Source: Labia minor (Eukaryota; Arthropoda; Insecta; Dermaptera; Spongiphoridae). From it: 64,000 bases of DNA. The position numbers were made by a program, and so were the translations under genes. Positions within the stretch are counted from its first letter, which is position 1. Each line of letters starts with the position of its first letter. Positions 12,911 through 24,955 of this stretch are shown here, piece after piece. The stretch is taken from contig OY720346.1 in the NCBI GenBank assembly GCA_963082975.1, positions 21,198,720 through 21,262,719 on the forward strand. Reading direction: 5' to 3'. The notes under the pieces were generated by a model that worked only from the letters and a program-made list of their open reading frames with translations, was not told the DNA's origin and did not search any database.

Positions 12911-14412
12911 TCTATATATCTATATATATATATATATATAAAGGTTTTTGTCTGCACATTGCTCAGAATTTAAAATTTTTTGAATATCTTCGCGTTTCAT
13001 GGCCTCTAGAACCCAAAAGTGATTTTAGAATTTTTCATATCTTTCTGTCTGTCTTTCTGTCTATCCGGAAAATAAGCATGATATAGTTTCAAAATTGGCT
13101 GAAGCGATTTCTATGAAATTCCATCATTCTTATATACCTCTATAGTAACATAGGCTATAAATTTTATTAATATCTAATCAATAACCGCAGAAATTAATTT
13201 TTTAAATATTTATATAATGCTCCCTGTTGTTTATTCAAGAGCATCAGGTGGCCCACTTTACTAACCGATTCATTTTATACAATGAATATAAATTAATTAA
13301 TTATATTAATTAGTATTATTAATAATATTAATTATTATTAATAATTAATATTAATATTATTAATACCCACCCTACAATATTATTAATAATATTGTAGGGG
13401 GTGGCTTCGAAGTAGGTTTTTTTAAATAAAATATCGTCGCCACCGAGGTCTTAAATATTAGTCGGAACGCAATGAAAATTCACCCAGTAGCTCCGAGAAC
13501 AACTTAATCGAAGGAATCAAAAAAAAAAATTCTTATTTTTCCAAATCCTACAATATTAATTATAAATAAATTCCCAAACAAAAAACTAATATATTATTTT
13601 ATTCTTTATTTTAAATTCTAATATTCAAATATCATTTCAATTAAATAATTGATTCTAAAAGTTCTCATTTTAATTAATTTAATAAATATTTAGATCATAT
13701 TTAACTTTAATTATTTTTTATTTATTCTTATTTAATTTGAATGAATATTTCTTATTTTTTATTTAAAAGTGAAAGGTATAAATTTTATCAATGTCTAATA
13801 TAAAAAAATAGAAATTATTATTTTTAGTGTTTTATGAATACAAAAATATTTTCAAAACGTCAATTAAAATGACTAAGTGTAATTATCTTTGTTTTTGTTT
13901 CAATTATTAATTACAACTATATTTTTATTGCAAAAATGATTTCTTGGTCATATAAAAATTAAAATATGATTTTTTAGGTATAAAAGATTTAAATAAAAGA
14001 GTTGTTTTAAATTTTTGTATTTTTTTAAATTGAGTAATTTTTTAAAATTTGTTTTAAATCCAAATTATTGTATTCTATTATAATTTTATATTAATGTTTT
14101 TTTTATTTTTAATTTGTAATAAATTCTCTTTTTTGATATGAAATTAATAAACATAAATTGTATATAAATTTAAAAATTAGAATAATTGTTATATTTGTTT
14201 AAATTTTAAAACATGTAATCAATCATAAGCCAATAAAATAGAAAATTTTGAAAATCAACATGTTATTAAATTTAGAAATATGAGGGTAATTATAATATTT
14301 TAAAAGTTGTATATTTAATTATACATATAGACTTTCAACTAAATACAATGTATTAATTCGGGGTAGCCCCCGCCTAGGTTTGAAGATCACCGAAGGCACT
14401 CTGAGCAGCTAG
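12911..14412 (+). mobile_element. Non-autonomous Helitron H1
   Basis: The 5' end is TCTATATATATATA followed by GGTTTTTGTCTGCACATTGC, preceded by A. The 3' end is a decayed hairpin (ATCACCGAAGGCACTCTG), then GAGCAGCTAG at 14403-14412, followed by T. A|TC...CTAG|T with a 3' hairpin is the canonical Helitron signature. The body shares its 5' third and AT-rich middle with the larger Helitrons at 28885 and 34083, but it lacks their RT-derived segment. No Rep/helicase is encoded. Confidence 0.7.
13367..13404. repeat. Near-perfect 38-bp palindrome inside Helitron H1
   Basis: CCACCCTACAATATTAT is mirrored by ATAATATTGTAGGGGGTGG, with a two-base length difference between arms. It is absent from the homologous positions of H2 and H3, so it is probably a small foldback insertion or a local inversion. 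Confidence 0.6.
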
Positions 14413-16740
14413 TATATATATATATATATATTTAAAATATCTTAAAAATTAGATATAACTACGTATTTAATTTCTTTTTTCGAAATTTGAATTTTTGCCA
14501 ACCGCTCTTATCTGATAAACCTTGTAATATTCTCTCTGGGATATTTTTTCAACGAAAATAGAGGTGAAGAGTTGATAACAAAATAAAAAGTATAAGTTAA
14601 AACATAATCCCTCATATATTAAATGTATTTTCCATCCGTTTATGTAAAAGATATTGTCGCTTTGTGTGTGTGTGAATATATGTATGAATGGGCAGGGAGG
14701 GGGATTCAAAATTTCCCACCGATTTGAATGAATAAAATATATTGTAAAGATATATTTTTATTTTGAAATTTAAGAGAAAATTTTATGTTAGTATTTATAA
14801 TTTTATGTTTTTCCAGTAAAATTAAAGAAGAAACAAAAAGAAAAAACTAGGAGTGAAAATTGAAATTAATATCTATTCATTATTGTGTGATACAAAGGGA
14901 GACAAGCTCAAATTAAATAATAAAAAACAAAAACTCTATGAACAGTGATTATTTTTCAAAATTTAATTAATATAAATGGAACTTTGTTAATTTTAAGAGA
15001 TAATTGTCAAAATGATTTAAGCAAGTGTATTATCAATATTTTAATAAAAATATTTTGATCTATATAATTCTTTTAGTTGTTAATTATCATTCAATTTTTA
15101 GTAATTCAAGTTGATATAAAATGTACGATAATTTTATAAAAGTTTCTTTTGAAATGTAAAATAGAAGAATGAAAGTATTATTCAATCCGAATAGAATATC
15201 TAAAATGATTGAATTTATTTTTCATTGACCCTTTTTGATTGACATTATAATAGAATAGAATATAATACAATGATACTATGTTACTACTGGATGATAAATG
15301 AACTAAAAAAATAAAATGAATAAATGATTTCAACTTCCTAAATTTAACAAAAAAAAAAAGTGTGAAAATTTAAAAACCATACATTAAGACGTGCTGAATC
15401 GGTATTCCGGGAACAGTATTAGAAAAAAAAGCTTGTCAATCATTCATCACCAGAACAGAAAATAATGGACCAATCAGTATTGGGAAGCTGTCATTTATAG
15501 TCATATACGATTGATACGATCATTTTCAAAGAGGAAATATCTATATTTAAATAATCCCAATCTACCTCTACATTAATTATTTTATTGTATTTCATTTTTT
15601 GTTTTTTTGTTTTATCTTTTGATTATTTTTATTTTAATATTATTTTTTTGAATATAAATATATATAAATATGTTTTAATTTGAAACTTCATTTGTGATTT
15701 TGGTTTGAATAAAAAAATAAATAAATTTAAATGTGTTCCGGGCATTTTTAAATAACTGTTAAAATAGGTCTTGACTAGAAACTTTTCCAATTCTACACAA
15801 CAACATACACCCTATAATACCTATATTGACTTTATTTGCATTGAGATAATCATCCCGATATAAAAATAATGATATCAACTAATGATAAAAAAAAATGTGA
15901 TAAAAATAAGACTAAAAAGAATATAATATAAATAAATAATACATGTATATGTATATTTACCTTAATAATAATTAACTTATTATTAATTTAATTTAAATCT
16001 TATTAGGTATTATAAATATATTTTCAATTAAATTTTCAATTATGACTGTTGAAATTAAAAAAAAAAAAAAAATTTTTATTTTTTTTTTATTAAAGAATAA
16101 ACTATCCTGCTATTCTAGTAGTTCCAGTCATAACGAATAAGACAATAGCTTATAATTTTTTTACTTATTTTTGTAGAATGATTTTTCTTTGTGGAAAGTT
16201 CAGAAATAAACTCTTTATGTGAAAAAAATCTCATTCTCTGGTTCATTTTTAAGGTCTGAAACAGCCAGATAATGAATTGGTATTAAATTGTGAAAGTTAG
16301 GACTTGTAGTTAAGTGTGTTTATGGTAGTACTATCTCTTTCACTATGTCTGATCAAGCACTTTTTAAATTTTATTAAATATTTTTTGAAAGTTAAACGTA
16401 AATCAATAAATATAGTGCTTTTCATTAAAACAATCACTTCACTATATTACTAGAAAAAAGAAAATAGAGGGAAATAGTAAAAAGTACGATTTGTAGATAG
16501 AAGACATGATTTCTCCATGTAAGGGAATGAATAAACTAAGTGTGCTAAACTCTTGAAATAGAACTTACCTCTTACTCCGCTTGAAAATGATAAACTATAT
16601 TATATATGTAAATTTATATTATACTTTAATTAATAAATATTTATTAATTAATATTTTATTATTTTAAATTTGACCTTAAATATAATTTAATTATCGATTT
16701 TTATTTTACTAATATCCTTTTATACGTTACTATTGCATTA
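14413..16740. other. AT-rich non-coding DNA
   Basis: No gene or recognised repeat. A GT-rich tract lies around 14664-14675, and poly(A)/poly(T) runs occur at 16057-16088. Confidence 0.6.
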
Positions 16741-17160
16741 GATAATCATACATCTCTTATCGATCCGTAAATCGAGGGTTATTTGCTAGGATGGATGGCA
16801 ATAAATGAAGTTCACTAGAAAGCTATCATACAATATGAGTATAATATCGGTATTGCGCGAGTGCTGACGATGCCATTAGCATGGTCATGGATGTTGCAAA
16901 TTGCATGCAACAGGATGAGGTCAAGTGGCCGTTGAGGTGGAAGTCACCCCATCGACGGCCCATGTGTGCCTAGTTGGCAGTTTAATCATATGAAACGCCC
17001 GAGTCATTTGTCAGTTTGGGCGTTACGAGAAATGGATCTCTCGGAAGCCAACCCCAGAACGACCAAACCATTCCATCTCCCTGCACCCCCAACTTCTAAA
17101 CTAAAAATAAAACGGCTTTTATTTAGAACAACTACAAACAAGTTTATACAAGACTAAATT
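16741..17160. other. GC-richer unique island
   Basis: About 400 bp here is clearly less AT-rich than its surroundings and includes the imperfect palindrome GTTGCAAATTGCATGCAAC near 16893-16911. Open frames are short (63 codons at most) with no domain. It could be a conserved regulatory block, an old exon or an unrecognised repeat. The sequence alone does not decide. Confidence 0.4.
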
Positions 17161-17499
17161 AGATTAGATAAGGAAAGTCAAAAAGTAAAGCGGGTATTGA
17201 AAAAAAACAAAAAACAACCGATATATAACCATTGTGGAACAAAGGTAAATTTATCTCGATCTATAAATAACAAAACATACTAAATATGTTTAATATGTTT
17301 CAATGTACATATTGAGTTTATCTTTACCTAGATTTATGTAATTAAATGTCAAATGGTTGCTATTATTAATTTGCAAATATTTTTTTTTGTACATATGTAA
17401 ATATAATTATTTATAGATATATTAATAAAATCGATCACTTAACACAAATTTTAATCAGAATATAGAATATATATGGTATTAGTTTAAAGGAATCCCTTC

Positions 17500-17850
17500 C
17501 TATTTTCCATCACTATACTCCGGGCGCATTCCTCTTTCTCTCTCTCTTTCATCCCTAAAGTAATCTTATCTGAATGCCAGGTGAAATTCCAATCGAGGAC
17601 TGAAAAAACACGCAGCCAACCACTTGATCCTAACTCGGGCTGATTTAATGGAATTGATACGTCAGGCCTCGTTCATTTTGCTCCTTTTACCAGGCAGTAC
17701 TTTAAAAAAAAAAACTATGGGCATGCTTTCGTTTCAAGCTTTTCTTCATTCAGCGCTGGTTAAAAAAATATATATAGATGAAAACGAAGTTACGGCATAT
17801 TGGAAAAGGATAAAGATCGGGTAACAGGCTGATTTGGTTGATGAAACTTC
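17500..17850. other. GC-richer unique island
   Basis: A second mixed-composition block with a (TC)n stretch (17532-17549). The 66-aa frame at 17624 has no ATG at its start and no recognised domain. No function is assigned. Confidence 0.4.
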
Positions 17851-18949
17851 CAACACTCTTCTCTACTATCAATGTCTTTTCCGGCCAAAACACACATTGT
17901 CTATTTAGAAAATTAAGTTTTTATTATAGATACATACAATTTCACAGTGCAAATAATCAAGGAAAAGGAAATAATAAAAATAAAAAAAAAAATTAAATTT
18001 TATATTTTTTGTAAATTAATTAAGTTAATTTCGTATAATTCAAATTAATTGGTAATTAATAGCAATTGGAAAATATAATTTAATAGATAAATAATATTTT
18101 TAAGTTGGAATTGTATATTATTTTATTTAATAATTGATTTAAAGGTTTTTATTTTATTTTTTTACAGAAATATTAACTTATTTTGTTATATAATGATAAG
18201 CACTATAGCCGGGTACGCTATTTTTTGCCAAGTTTACAAGAAGATAATAACAATGTCACTTGCAAACATATTTAACTGTTATCATAAAACTGATTTGCAC
18301 GATTCCCTGTGGTTGAACCAGCAAATTGAACCCAGAAAACAATGGCCCGCATAGTTTTAATTAAGAAACAAGAATTCTTTAAAAAATGTGTTAGTCCTTG
18401 TTCCCATGAGATAGTATTTTTTATAATAAATATTATAATATATATAATATATATAATATCTGAATATAATTAAATAAAAATCTTTATATTCTATATTTAT
18501 GGTTGAATATAGGATTATAACTTCAAAGACGAATGTTTCTTTATCAATTTAATGAAAGCTTTAACTAAAATCTGACATTCATAGAATATACTTGTGTATG
18601 TATTTCTTTATTTCACATAAAAGGTTCTGATAATCTTCAAAAGATATTTGTGTAAATTTAATGAAGATTTTAGAATAAATCTCAATAAATAAATAAATAA
18701 ATAAAAGTAAATGAAAATGTAATACTTTTAATTTATTTCATAGGTTAATATATTGAAATTAAAATCTCGCAAAAACTTTATAGAGATTAGCAATGTAAAT
18801 AAATTATTCCCAGGTAATATATATCTTGAGTTTTATTCATATATTAATAAAAAAAATAATTATTTGAGGTACAAAAGTTGGTGGTAAATCACTAGTCTTT
18901 TTATACAACATAAGAGTAAGAATTTAATATTCTTTTATTATCAAACACT
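17851..18949. other. AT-rich non-coding DNA
   Basis: Nothing was recognised in this stretch. Confidence 0.6.
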
Positions 18950-19165
18950 GGAGGCGCCATGGTTGACGCTCCTGGGACAAAAGTCTTGGGAGAGTCCCTT
19001 ATCTTACCTCGGAATCACCTCTTTATGGGCCCCTAGGAGGGATCAAAACAACCAATGACACCGAGAATTTATTGTATGCGACCAGGGACTCAACGAGAAC
19101 CACCACAAATGCGATGCGGATTATTAAAGATGGACTTTCACTCGCGTTGATAGCCAAAATGGTAA
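18950..19165. other. GC-richer unique island
   Basis: A block of mixed composition bounded sharply by AT-rich DNA. It contains the imperfect hairpin CTCCTGGGAC-AAAA-GTCTTGGGAG. No open frame of note. It could be a degenerate element or a regulatory block. Confidence 0.4.
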
Positions 19166-19457
19166 TAAAGTATTCGATAAAAGTTTTAACTATAACTATC
19201 CGTAACGGTATATAATTACAAACTTGTTATAGCAATTAAATTATGGGAGAGAGCTCTAAAATTCTCGCAATAATTAGAATATGTTTCATCTTAAATAATG
19301 ATTAAACATTAAGTGTTTATAGTTATATTAGAGTGTGAACTTTGACTTCAAATTTTATTGGTTTATAAATTTAATCTTTATATTAAAAAAAGAATCAATT
19401 GTTATTTAAATAACTATTAATTTTATTCTTTATTTAATTTGTTTCTCTTATAAAGTA

Positions 19458-19672
19458 CAGTGTTGCCTCACACAACGAACTTAATTCGTTCCAGGAGCAA
19501 GTTCGTTATGCGAAAAGTTCGTTATGTGAAACGCAAGGGGATGCAATACAACGGCAGCGATCGTGGAAGTTCGGGCGAGTTCGTTGTGTGAAACGAAGTT
19601 CGTTGTATGAATCATGAAATTTAGTTCATTATGGTTCGCTGTGCGAGGCGTTCGTTATGCGAGGCATCACTG
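19458..19672. mobile_element. pogo/Tigger-like MITE with TA target duplication
   Basis: A 215-bp element bounded by TA begins CAGTGTTGCCTCACACAACG and ends GTTCGTTATGCGAGGCATCACTG. The terminal repeats match with a few differences over about 23 bp. CAGTG...ACGAAC ends with TA duplication are typical of pogo-type Tc1/mariner elements. The interior holds at least seven diverged copies of GTTCGTTRTGYGA in either orientation. No transposase remains. Confidence 0.75.
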
Positions 19673-20913
19673 TATTTAATCTGAATAAATAAAATAATAG
19701 TTCCAAATATAAGATATAATGGATTTTTCGCCATAGACCACTATATTAATTATAATATTCTAATTCTCCCCTCCCCACCTTGTCAACATTAAGTATTTAG
19801 TGTTTAATATAAAATTAATTAATTCAAGTAAATTTTCAAAAAATAAATAATTGAAATTATTAAATAATTATTATGAACAAATTAAATTAATAATAATAAT
19901 AATATAGTTATATATATATCTTTTTGCAATCAGATATAACAGCAAAAAATAATGTTAAACTTATTTATCTTTTTTTTTTGATAAAAGATAGAAAATTTAG
20001 ATTAATAAAAATATGAATATCTATTCAACTAACTATTCTCCATATATTACAGAATATATTTTCATATTTTAAAATTTCGTTTATTGAATTTGGAAATGGA
20101 AGCCTTCATTTGACGTGCAATTTAAAAACCTTTAAAAGAAAAACTTTTCTAACAAAATAAAATTCTTATGAAAGCTACAAAAAAGAATATCCGGAATTAA
20201 AATGAAAAACTAATTTCAAATAAAAAAAAAGACAGATAAGAGAAAGAGTATATATTAATAATATACATATTGGTTTTAGAAAAAGAATGTATTTTTTTAA
20301 TAGAGATATTGATGAATAATTTATAAGGAAAACATAAGAAAGGTTTAGAAAATTTCGGGTAAATTTTAATTAAGTTTGATTATTATAAAAACAATCTCGA
20401 TAAGATCCTCGAGGCTCATAAATATTATTATTAAATAAAAAGATTGGATTGGAAATTGTATTGAGAAATGAATTATAATATATAAGATATTACAATTTTT
20501 AGAAAAAAAATATTGTATGAGTGGAAGTTAAATTATAATAAAATTTATTATATATGTTCATATTTATGTATTTCATTGTAGTTTGGACTAATTATTGTTT
20601 TTACCAAAATATAGAAGTAAATAAATTAGGTTTTTAATATTAAATAAGAAGTATTTTAAAATGAAAAAAAAATCAATTCAATTGGAGCAGAAATTAAAGG
20701 TAAACACAGGAATTGTAGGTTGTCTGAACAAGGATCAAATCAAAATCATTAAAAAATGCTTTGTAGGTGAATTTTGAGAATTTTCTTATTATTTAAGGCT
20801 TATATCAAAAAATGAATCATAAAGCCGATTGGAACAGATTATTTCATTTATCCAACAACCATCAATATAAATATACTCTGCTTTTTCTATTATTTATTAA
20901 ATAATAGCTGCTC
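19673..20913. other. AT-rich non-coding DNA
   Basis: No gene or clear repeat was recognised. Confidence 0.6.
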
Positions 20914-20990
20914 AGAGAGCCTTCGGCGCTCCTCACATCTTGGTCCGGCCGGAAACCTTTCACCTCCAGCCTCGTATATATATATATATA
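20914..20990 (-). mobile_element. Helitron 3'-terminal fragment (H5)
   Basis: Read on the minus strand it ends with the hairpin GAGCGCCGAAGGCTCTC, then TGAGCAGCTA, the same terminus as H2 to H4. Beyond about 75 bp it diverges into a (TA)n run, so it is a fragment or a different subfamily. The RT fragment at 21382 lies in the same relative orientation as in H2 to H4 and may once have belonged to it. Confidence 0.55.
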
Positions 20991-21381
20991 TATAATTTAT
21001 TAGTGAAATTTCATTAATATTTGAATGTTAAATTTTAAAATATATAAGTAAATTTATTTATGAATTGAAATTAAATTGAATTCACAGGTTGATGAATTTA
21101 ATAAATAAATAGGCAATCCCAGTTAAGGGATAATAGATGGTTATATGTCGGATTAATTATAATTAATCTTGCATTGAATAATTATTCAATGCAAGAATTG
21201 GATTCTAATTAGCAAAGGCAATGCATAATTTGCTCTTGAGGGCAGTAGTTGTCATCGATCAACAAGAAACCGATCATCCGCACTCAGACATTGTTGTTCG
21301 TTCGTATTTATATATTTTATTTGAGAATAGACAAAAAATAAAAGAATTGATTAAAGTAGAAATATCTATCTATCTCTGTGA

Positions 21382-21900
21382 CTACGGAACTCGAAAGTTC
21401 TTGGCCGTAGCAACCACACCCCTCCAAGTATTCCTATTCTGAGCCACAACTTTCCAGTCTCTATCCTCTCCCATCTCTCTCACATCCTTTCCCACATTAT
21501 CCACCCACCGTGTCCTTGGTCTTCCAAGAGGACGTTTCCCACTCGGTCTCCCTACCAATATATTTTTTGCCATTCTATCTTCTCCCATTCTAGCCACGTA
21601 TCCTGCCCACCGTAGCCTTCTCGATTTTATAATTCTAACTATATCTGGAGATGCATAGAGGTCATGCAATTCCTCGTTATGCAATCTTCGCCATTCCCCG
21701 CTGACCTCATCTTTCTTTGGCCCATAAACGCTTCGCAGCATCCTATTCTCAAATACTCTAAATCTACTCTCGTCACCTAAGGTCATAGACCATGCCTCAC
21801 ATCCATATAATACAACCGGTAAAATAATTGTTTTATATATGTGCCTGTTCCTTTCTTCACATAATTTTCTCTTATCCCACAATTTTCAATTATCTGTTTA
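21382..21900 (-). pseudogene. Non-LTR retrotransposon reverse transcriptase C-terminal fragment
   Basis: The frame is open for 166 codons (21882 to 21382) but begins at a TTG, not ATG, and lacks all RT catalytic motifs. It covers the region downstream of the RT palm: IILPVVLYGCEAW, FENRMLRSVYGP, ELHDLY, RRLRWAGYVARM, then GKRPLGRPRTRW and a final VVATAKNFRVP. These motifs are typical of insect non-LTR (LINE) ORF2 C-termini of the YGCEAW/LRWAGHVARM type. I cannot place the clade with certainty, and it is clearly different from the Jockey element at 56710. This is the best preserved of the RT pieces in the window and helps to read the others. It is probably non-functional because it is truncated at the N-terminus. 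Confidence 0.8.
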
Positions 21901-22420
21901 TTATCAAGTTTTTCATATTCTATATTTATTCATTGTTTAATTACTATTAGTAATCAAAATAGAGTCGCTTTTGCATAAAGGTGTAAAATCAATGAGGTAA
22001 ATGGCATTTCCTGACAGTTGATTTGAGTGAAAAAGTTAATGTAGATATGCATAATATTAATTTCTCAATTATTCAATTTCTATTTTGAACACTTTTTCGT
22101 TTTTAATGAAATTATTTTGTGAGACAAATTGAAATCAACTTTTTGACCGATTGGCTTACTTACTCCTCAAGATATAAATAAGAAAAAAAAATGTTTTTTT
22201 AGATTTTTATAAAATTTTATTTAAAAAATATTTAAATTTATAAAATTAACATTGTTAAAAATAGCAAAAGAGGGTACTGTTTGAAAAAAATTAAATATTA
22301 AAATATAAATTTGATTAATCATTGAACAAACCTATATATATGTATATTTATATAAATACATCATAAACTTTATCTATATTATATTTTATATATAATATTT
22401 ACTTGAATATATATATATAT
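21901..22420. other. AT-rich non-coding DNA
   Basis: No gene is seen. The stretch ends in a TA-rich tract that forms the left flank of the LTR element. Confidence 0.6.
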
Positions 22421-23168
22421 TGTAATATATAATCCTAAAAAATACATTTTTTATGTATATAAGGGTGCGAAAGCGAGAACTTTCATTTTTGAACACGTGC
22501 TAAATTAAAGAAAAGGACGTTTGGTCATGGGACATGTTGTCTGCACATGTACAGAGACCCATCCATGTGTTCAAGGTGGGGGAAGGAACGAAGTTTTCAT
22601 TATTAGTGAAAATGAATATTTAGTTAGTCTTGATCAGGCATTGGAGGGAGACATACATACCCCTGCAGGAAGGACATCATACACAACCCCTTTTTGAGAA
22701 ATGTTGCTGCACAATAGATGTTCCAGTTAAATCCGCAGGAAGACAATCAGGACTCAAGTCTCCAATGAACTCTCCATTCCTTTCTTTCATGCTAAGTGAT
22801 AACACTTTCATAATTAATAATTAATTATAATTGCAATTGCTAAAATATAAATTAAATTTCTTTTAATTTATATTTCTATTTTACGGTACCTTTCAATATG
22901 TTCTATTTTATATTAATTTCATTATTATCTATTTTGTAAATTTAAGTCTCCTAGTTTTATTAAATAAATAATTTGTTATAATTTTATATAAGCATTTCAA
23001 ATTGAACCTATTCAATCTTATTATTTTCCCTAATCAACCTACGCGGATTCAATAACCCATTTAATTATCCAAAATTCATCCAGAGTGCTACCAATTAATT
23101 AAACTAATTTTTTATAACCCATTTTTTCTTATAAAATACCTCACCCACTTTATATCTTATATACGACA
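22421..23168 (+). repeat. 5' LTR
   Basis: It starts TGTAATATATAATCC and ends TATATACGACA. A TATA box lies unusually close to its left end, and there is an ATTAAATAAATAA stretch near 22958 that could serve for polyadenylation. The middle (about 22555-22680) has diverged most from the 3' LTR. Confidence 0.85.
22456..22462 (+). promoter_or_regulatory. Putative LTR TATA box
   Basis: TATATAA followed by GGGTGCGAAAGCG, 36 bp into the LTR. The same sequence is kept in the 3' LTR at 24991-24997. If used, U3 would be very short. Confidence 0.45.
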
Positions 23169-23186
23169 TGGAGGTCTTCCACCTCG
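23169..23186 (+). other. Putative primer binding site
   Basis: TGGAGGTCTTCCACC begins directly after the LTR's CA. It resembles the complement of an insect tRNA-Gln 3' end (TGGAGGTTCCACC) with one extra base. The resemblance is from memory of tRNA-Gln and is unverified. Confidence 0.4.
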
Positions 23187-23542
23187 AATTGAATTAAAAC
23201 TGGAAATGGTTGATTTGGCAAAATAAAGTTGGATACGTTCAGTTTATATATTAATATTAATAGTTTGAAATATTTTTTTTCTTTTTGTGAAAAATTCAAT
23301 TTAAATTTTTTTTTTATTATTTAAAAAAAAAAAAATTTTTTTTGTGTCTGTTTTATTGAATTTTTATCGGATTTAGTTGATTTTGACTTCTTATATTAAT
23401 TGATTTTGCGGGATTCTATTTCTAAAAAATTAATAGCAAATTGCCTATTGTTTATAATATTCAATTTTTGTCGCAATAAAAAATTGATATAATTTTCATG
23501 CCTTTCTGATTGTTAATTAATAAAAGTAATAATAATAATAAA

Positions 23543-24499
23543 ATGGAAATGGACAAGGAACCTAGTGTAAAGGAAATGCTCCAACAAATTCTGGACCTAA
23601 TGTATGCTAATTTAAACAGAACGGGGGAGGCAAGCTCAAATAGGCAAAATTTAAAAGAAAATGATCTTCAAATCGAAAAAATAGAGGGTCAAAATGTAAA
23701 TGTATCGTTAATATCCAATATACCCAAGTCAGACAAAATTAAAGAAATAAATAATGAATTGGAAAATAGAGAAAGTGAAATAATAGAGCAGGTACCAGAA
23801 ATATTGAAGTTAAAAGAAAGCATTGACCAGGCCCCGGAGGCAATGTCTATTAGCAATATTCAAATTGCAAAAAATCCAAATAGGAATAACAAAGAAAATA
23901 TAGAAACAATAGGGGAGGGACCAGAGTTGAGAAAATTGAAAGAAAAAATTGACACATGCATGAAAATAATTCCCAGTGTTCCGATAAAAGAACTTAAAAA
24001 GAAAAAGATGCTAGTTGACCCATTAAAGATGATTTCCATTGAGCCAGCACAGGTAAGGTCATGGAAAGAGATGCCTATTGTTCCGGTAAGCAATGAAATA
24101 AAAATGAAACTAAGAATAAAAAGGGCAACTAAGGCAATTGATAAAGTTAAAACCCACACCCCCCTTAGGACCATTCTTATAAGGGTAAATAATAACTATA
24201 ATTCCATAGTAATAAAAATAAATAATAAAAACAAGACTTCGCACAGTTCGAGACGTTCGAAGCAATGCACACCTCCCAAATTTTTTTATATAAATAAATT
24301 AGAATACAAATACAAAATTAAATATCATATTATTTTGGATTATATTAGATCATGGCAAATGGCCCCGTCACTTTCTCCACACATTAATAAGATAAGGAGA
24401 AAGATATCAAAGAAATGGAAATATCATTTAAGACGGGCGTGGACAAAATTTAAATTTAAATTGTATAAATTTTTTTTATTTCGGCATATTATAATATAA
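23543..24499 (+). CDS. 318-aa unrecognised protein of the LTR element (Gag candidate)
   Basis: The first ATG of the open frame is at 23543, inside AATAAAATGGAAATGG. The frame is intact for 318 codons although the flanking LTRs have diverged. The N-terminal half is hydrophilic and probably helical and coiled-coil-like. It contains diverged repeats of about 45 residues: ISNIPKSDK...VPEILKLKESID (about 58-95), ISNIQIAKN...GPELRKLKEKID (about 104-137), and a weaker third unit with EPAQVRSWKEMPIVPV (about 167-182). The C-terminal third is strongly basic and aromatic (RRKISKKWKYHLRRAW, 285-300) and could bind nucleic acid. No CCHC knuckle, protease, RT or integrase motif is present. Its position right of the primer-binding-site-like sequence suggests a Gag role. 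I do not recognise the family, and a captured host gene fragment is an alternative. The minus-strand frame at 23860-24174 is its shadow. Confidence 0.6.
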   Translation: MEMDKEPSVKEMLQQILDLMYANLNRTGEASSNRQNLKENDLQIEKIEGQNVNVSLISNIPKSDKIKEINNELENRESEIIEQVPEILKLKESIDQAPEAMSISNIQIAKNPNRNNKENIETIGEGPELRKLKEKIDTCMKIIPSVPIKELKKKKMLVDPLKMISIEPAQVRSWKEMPIVPVSNEIKMKLRIKRATKAIDKVKTHTPLRTILIRVNNNYNSIVIKINNKNKTSHSSRRSKQCTPPKFFYINKLEYKYKIKYHIILDYIRSWQMAPSLSPHINKIRRKISKKWKYHLRRAWTKFKFKLYKFFLFRHIII

Positions 24500-24955
24500 G
24501 TTTATTTTTTTTTTTTCTTCTCTATTAGTTTTAGGAGGTACCTTAATAGTTAGAAAGAGTGCAAAATTGTATTAATTGTTATAAATTCCTTTTCGATATC
24601 CACCGACCACAAAGGTAATCCAAATAAATTCGATTTGATAATTAATAAAAAAAAAAAAAAAAAAAAAAAAATAATTAAAATAAAAACAATTTGCTTGAAT
24701 TTATAAGAAATAGAATTTCGAAAAATTAAATAAGAAAATTAAACCATTTGATGTAATATAAAAAAAAAAAAATAAAAAATAAATAAATTACTGTTATTGT
24801 TATGTGAAAATTTAAGTGTTTGTGTTCAGTGCAGTGAAATTAAATAATAATTTTTGTCTAAGATACTTAAGTGAAAAACATTGTGTTTAATAATTATATA
24901 TGAAAAAAAAAATTATGCATTTCATTTAAATTTTTTTTTTCCATAAACTAAAGGA

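Noticed and set aside
17800..17840. A match to the conserved large-subunit rRNA phrase around 'taacaggctgat'.
   Set aside because: Only about a dozen bases agree and the flanks do not follow rRNA. I treat it as chance.
23860..24174. A 104-codon hydrophobic minus-strand frame.
   Set aside because: It is the antisense shadow of the plus-strand 318-codon ORF, whose Lys/Glu/Ile codons read as Phe/Leu/Ser in reverse.
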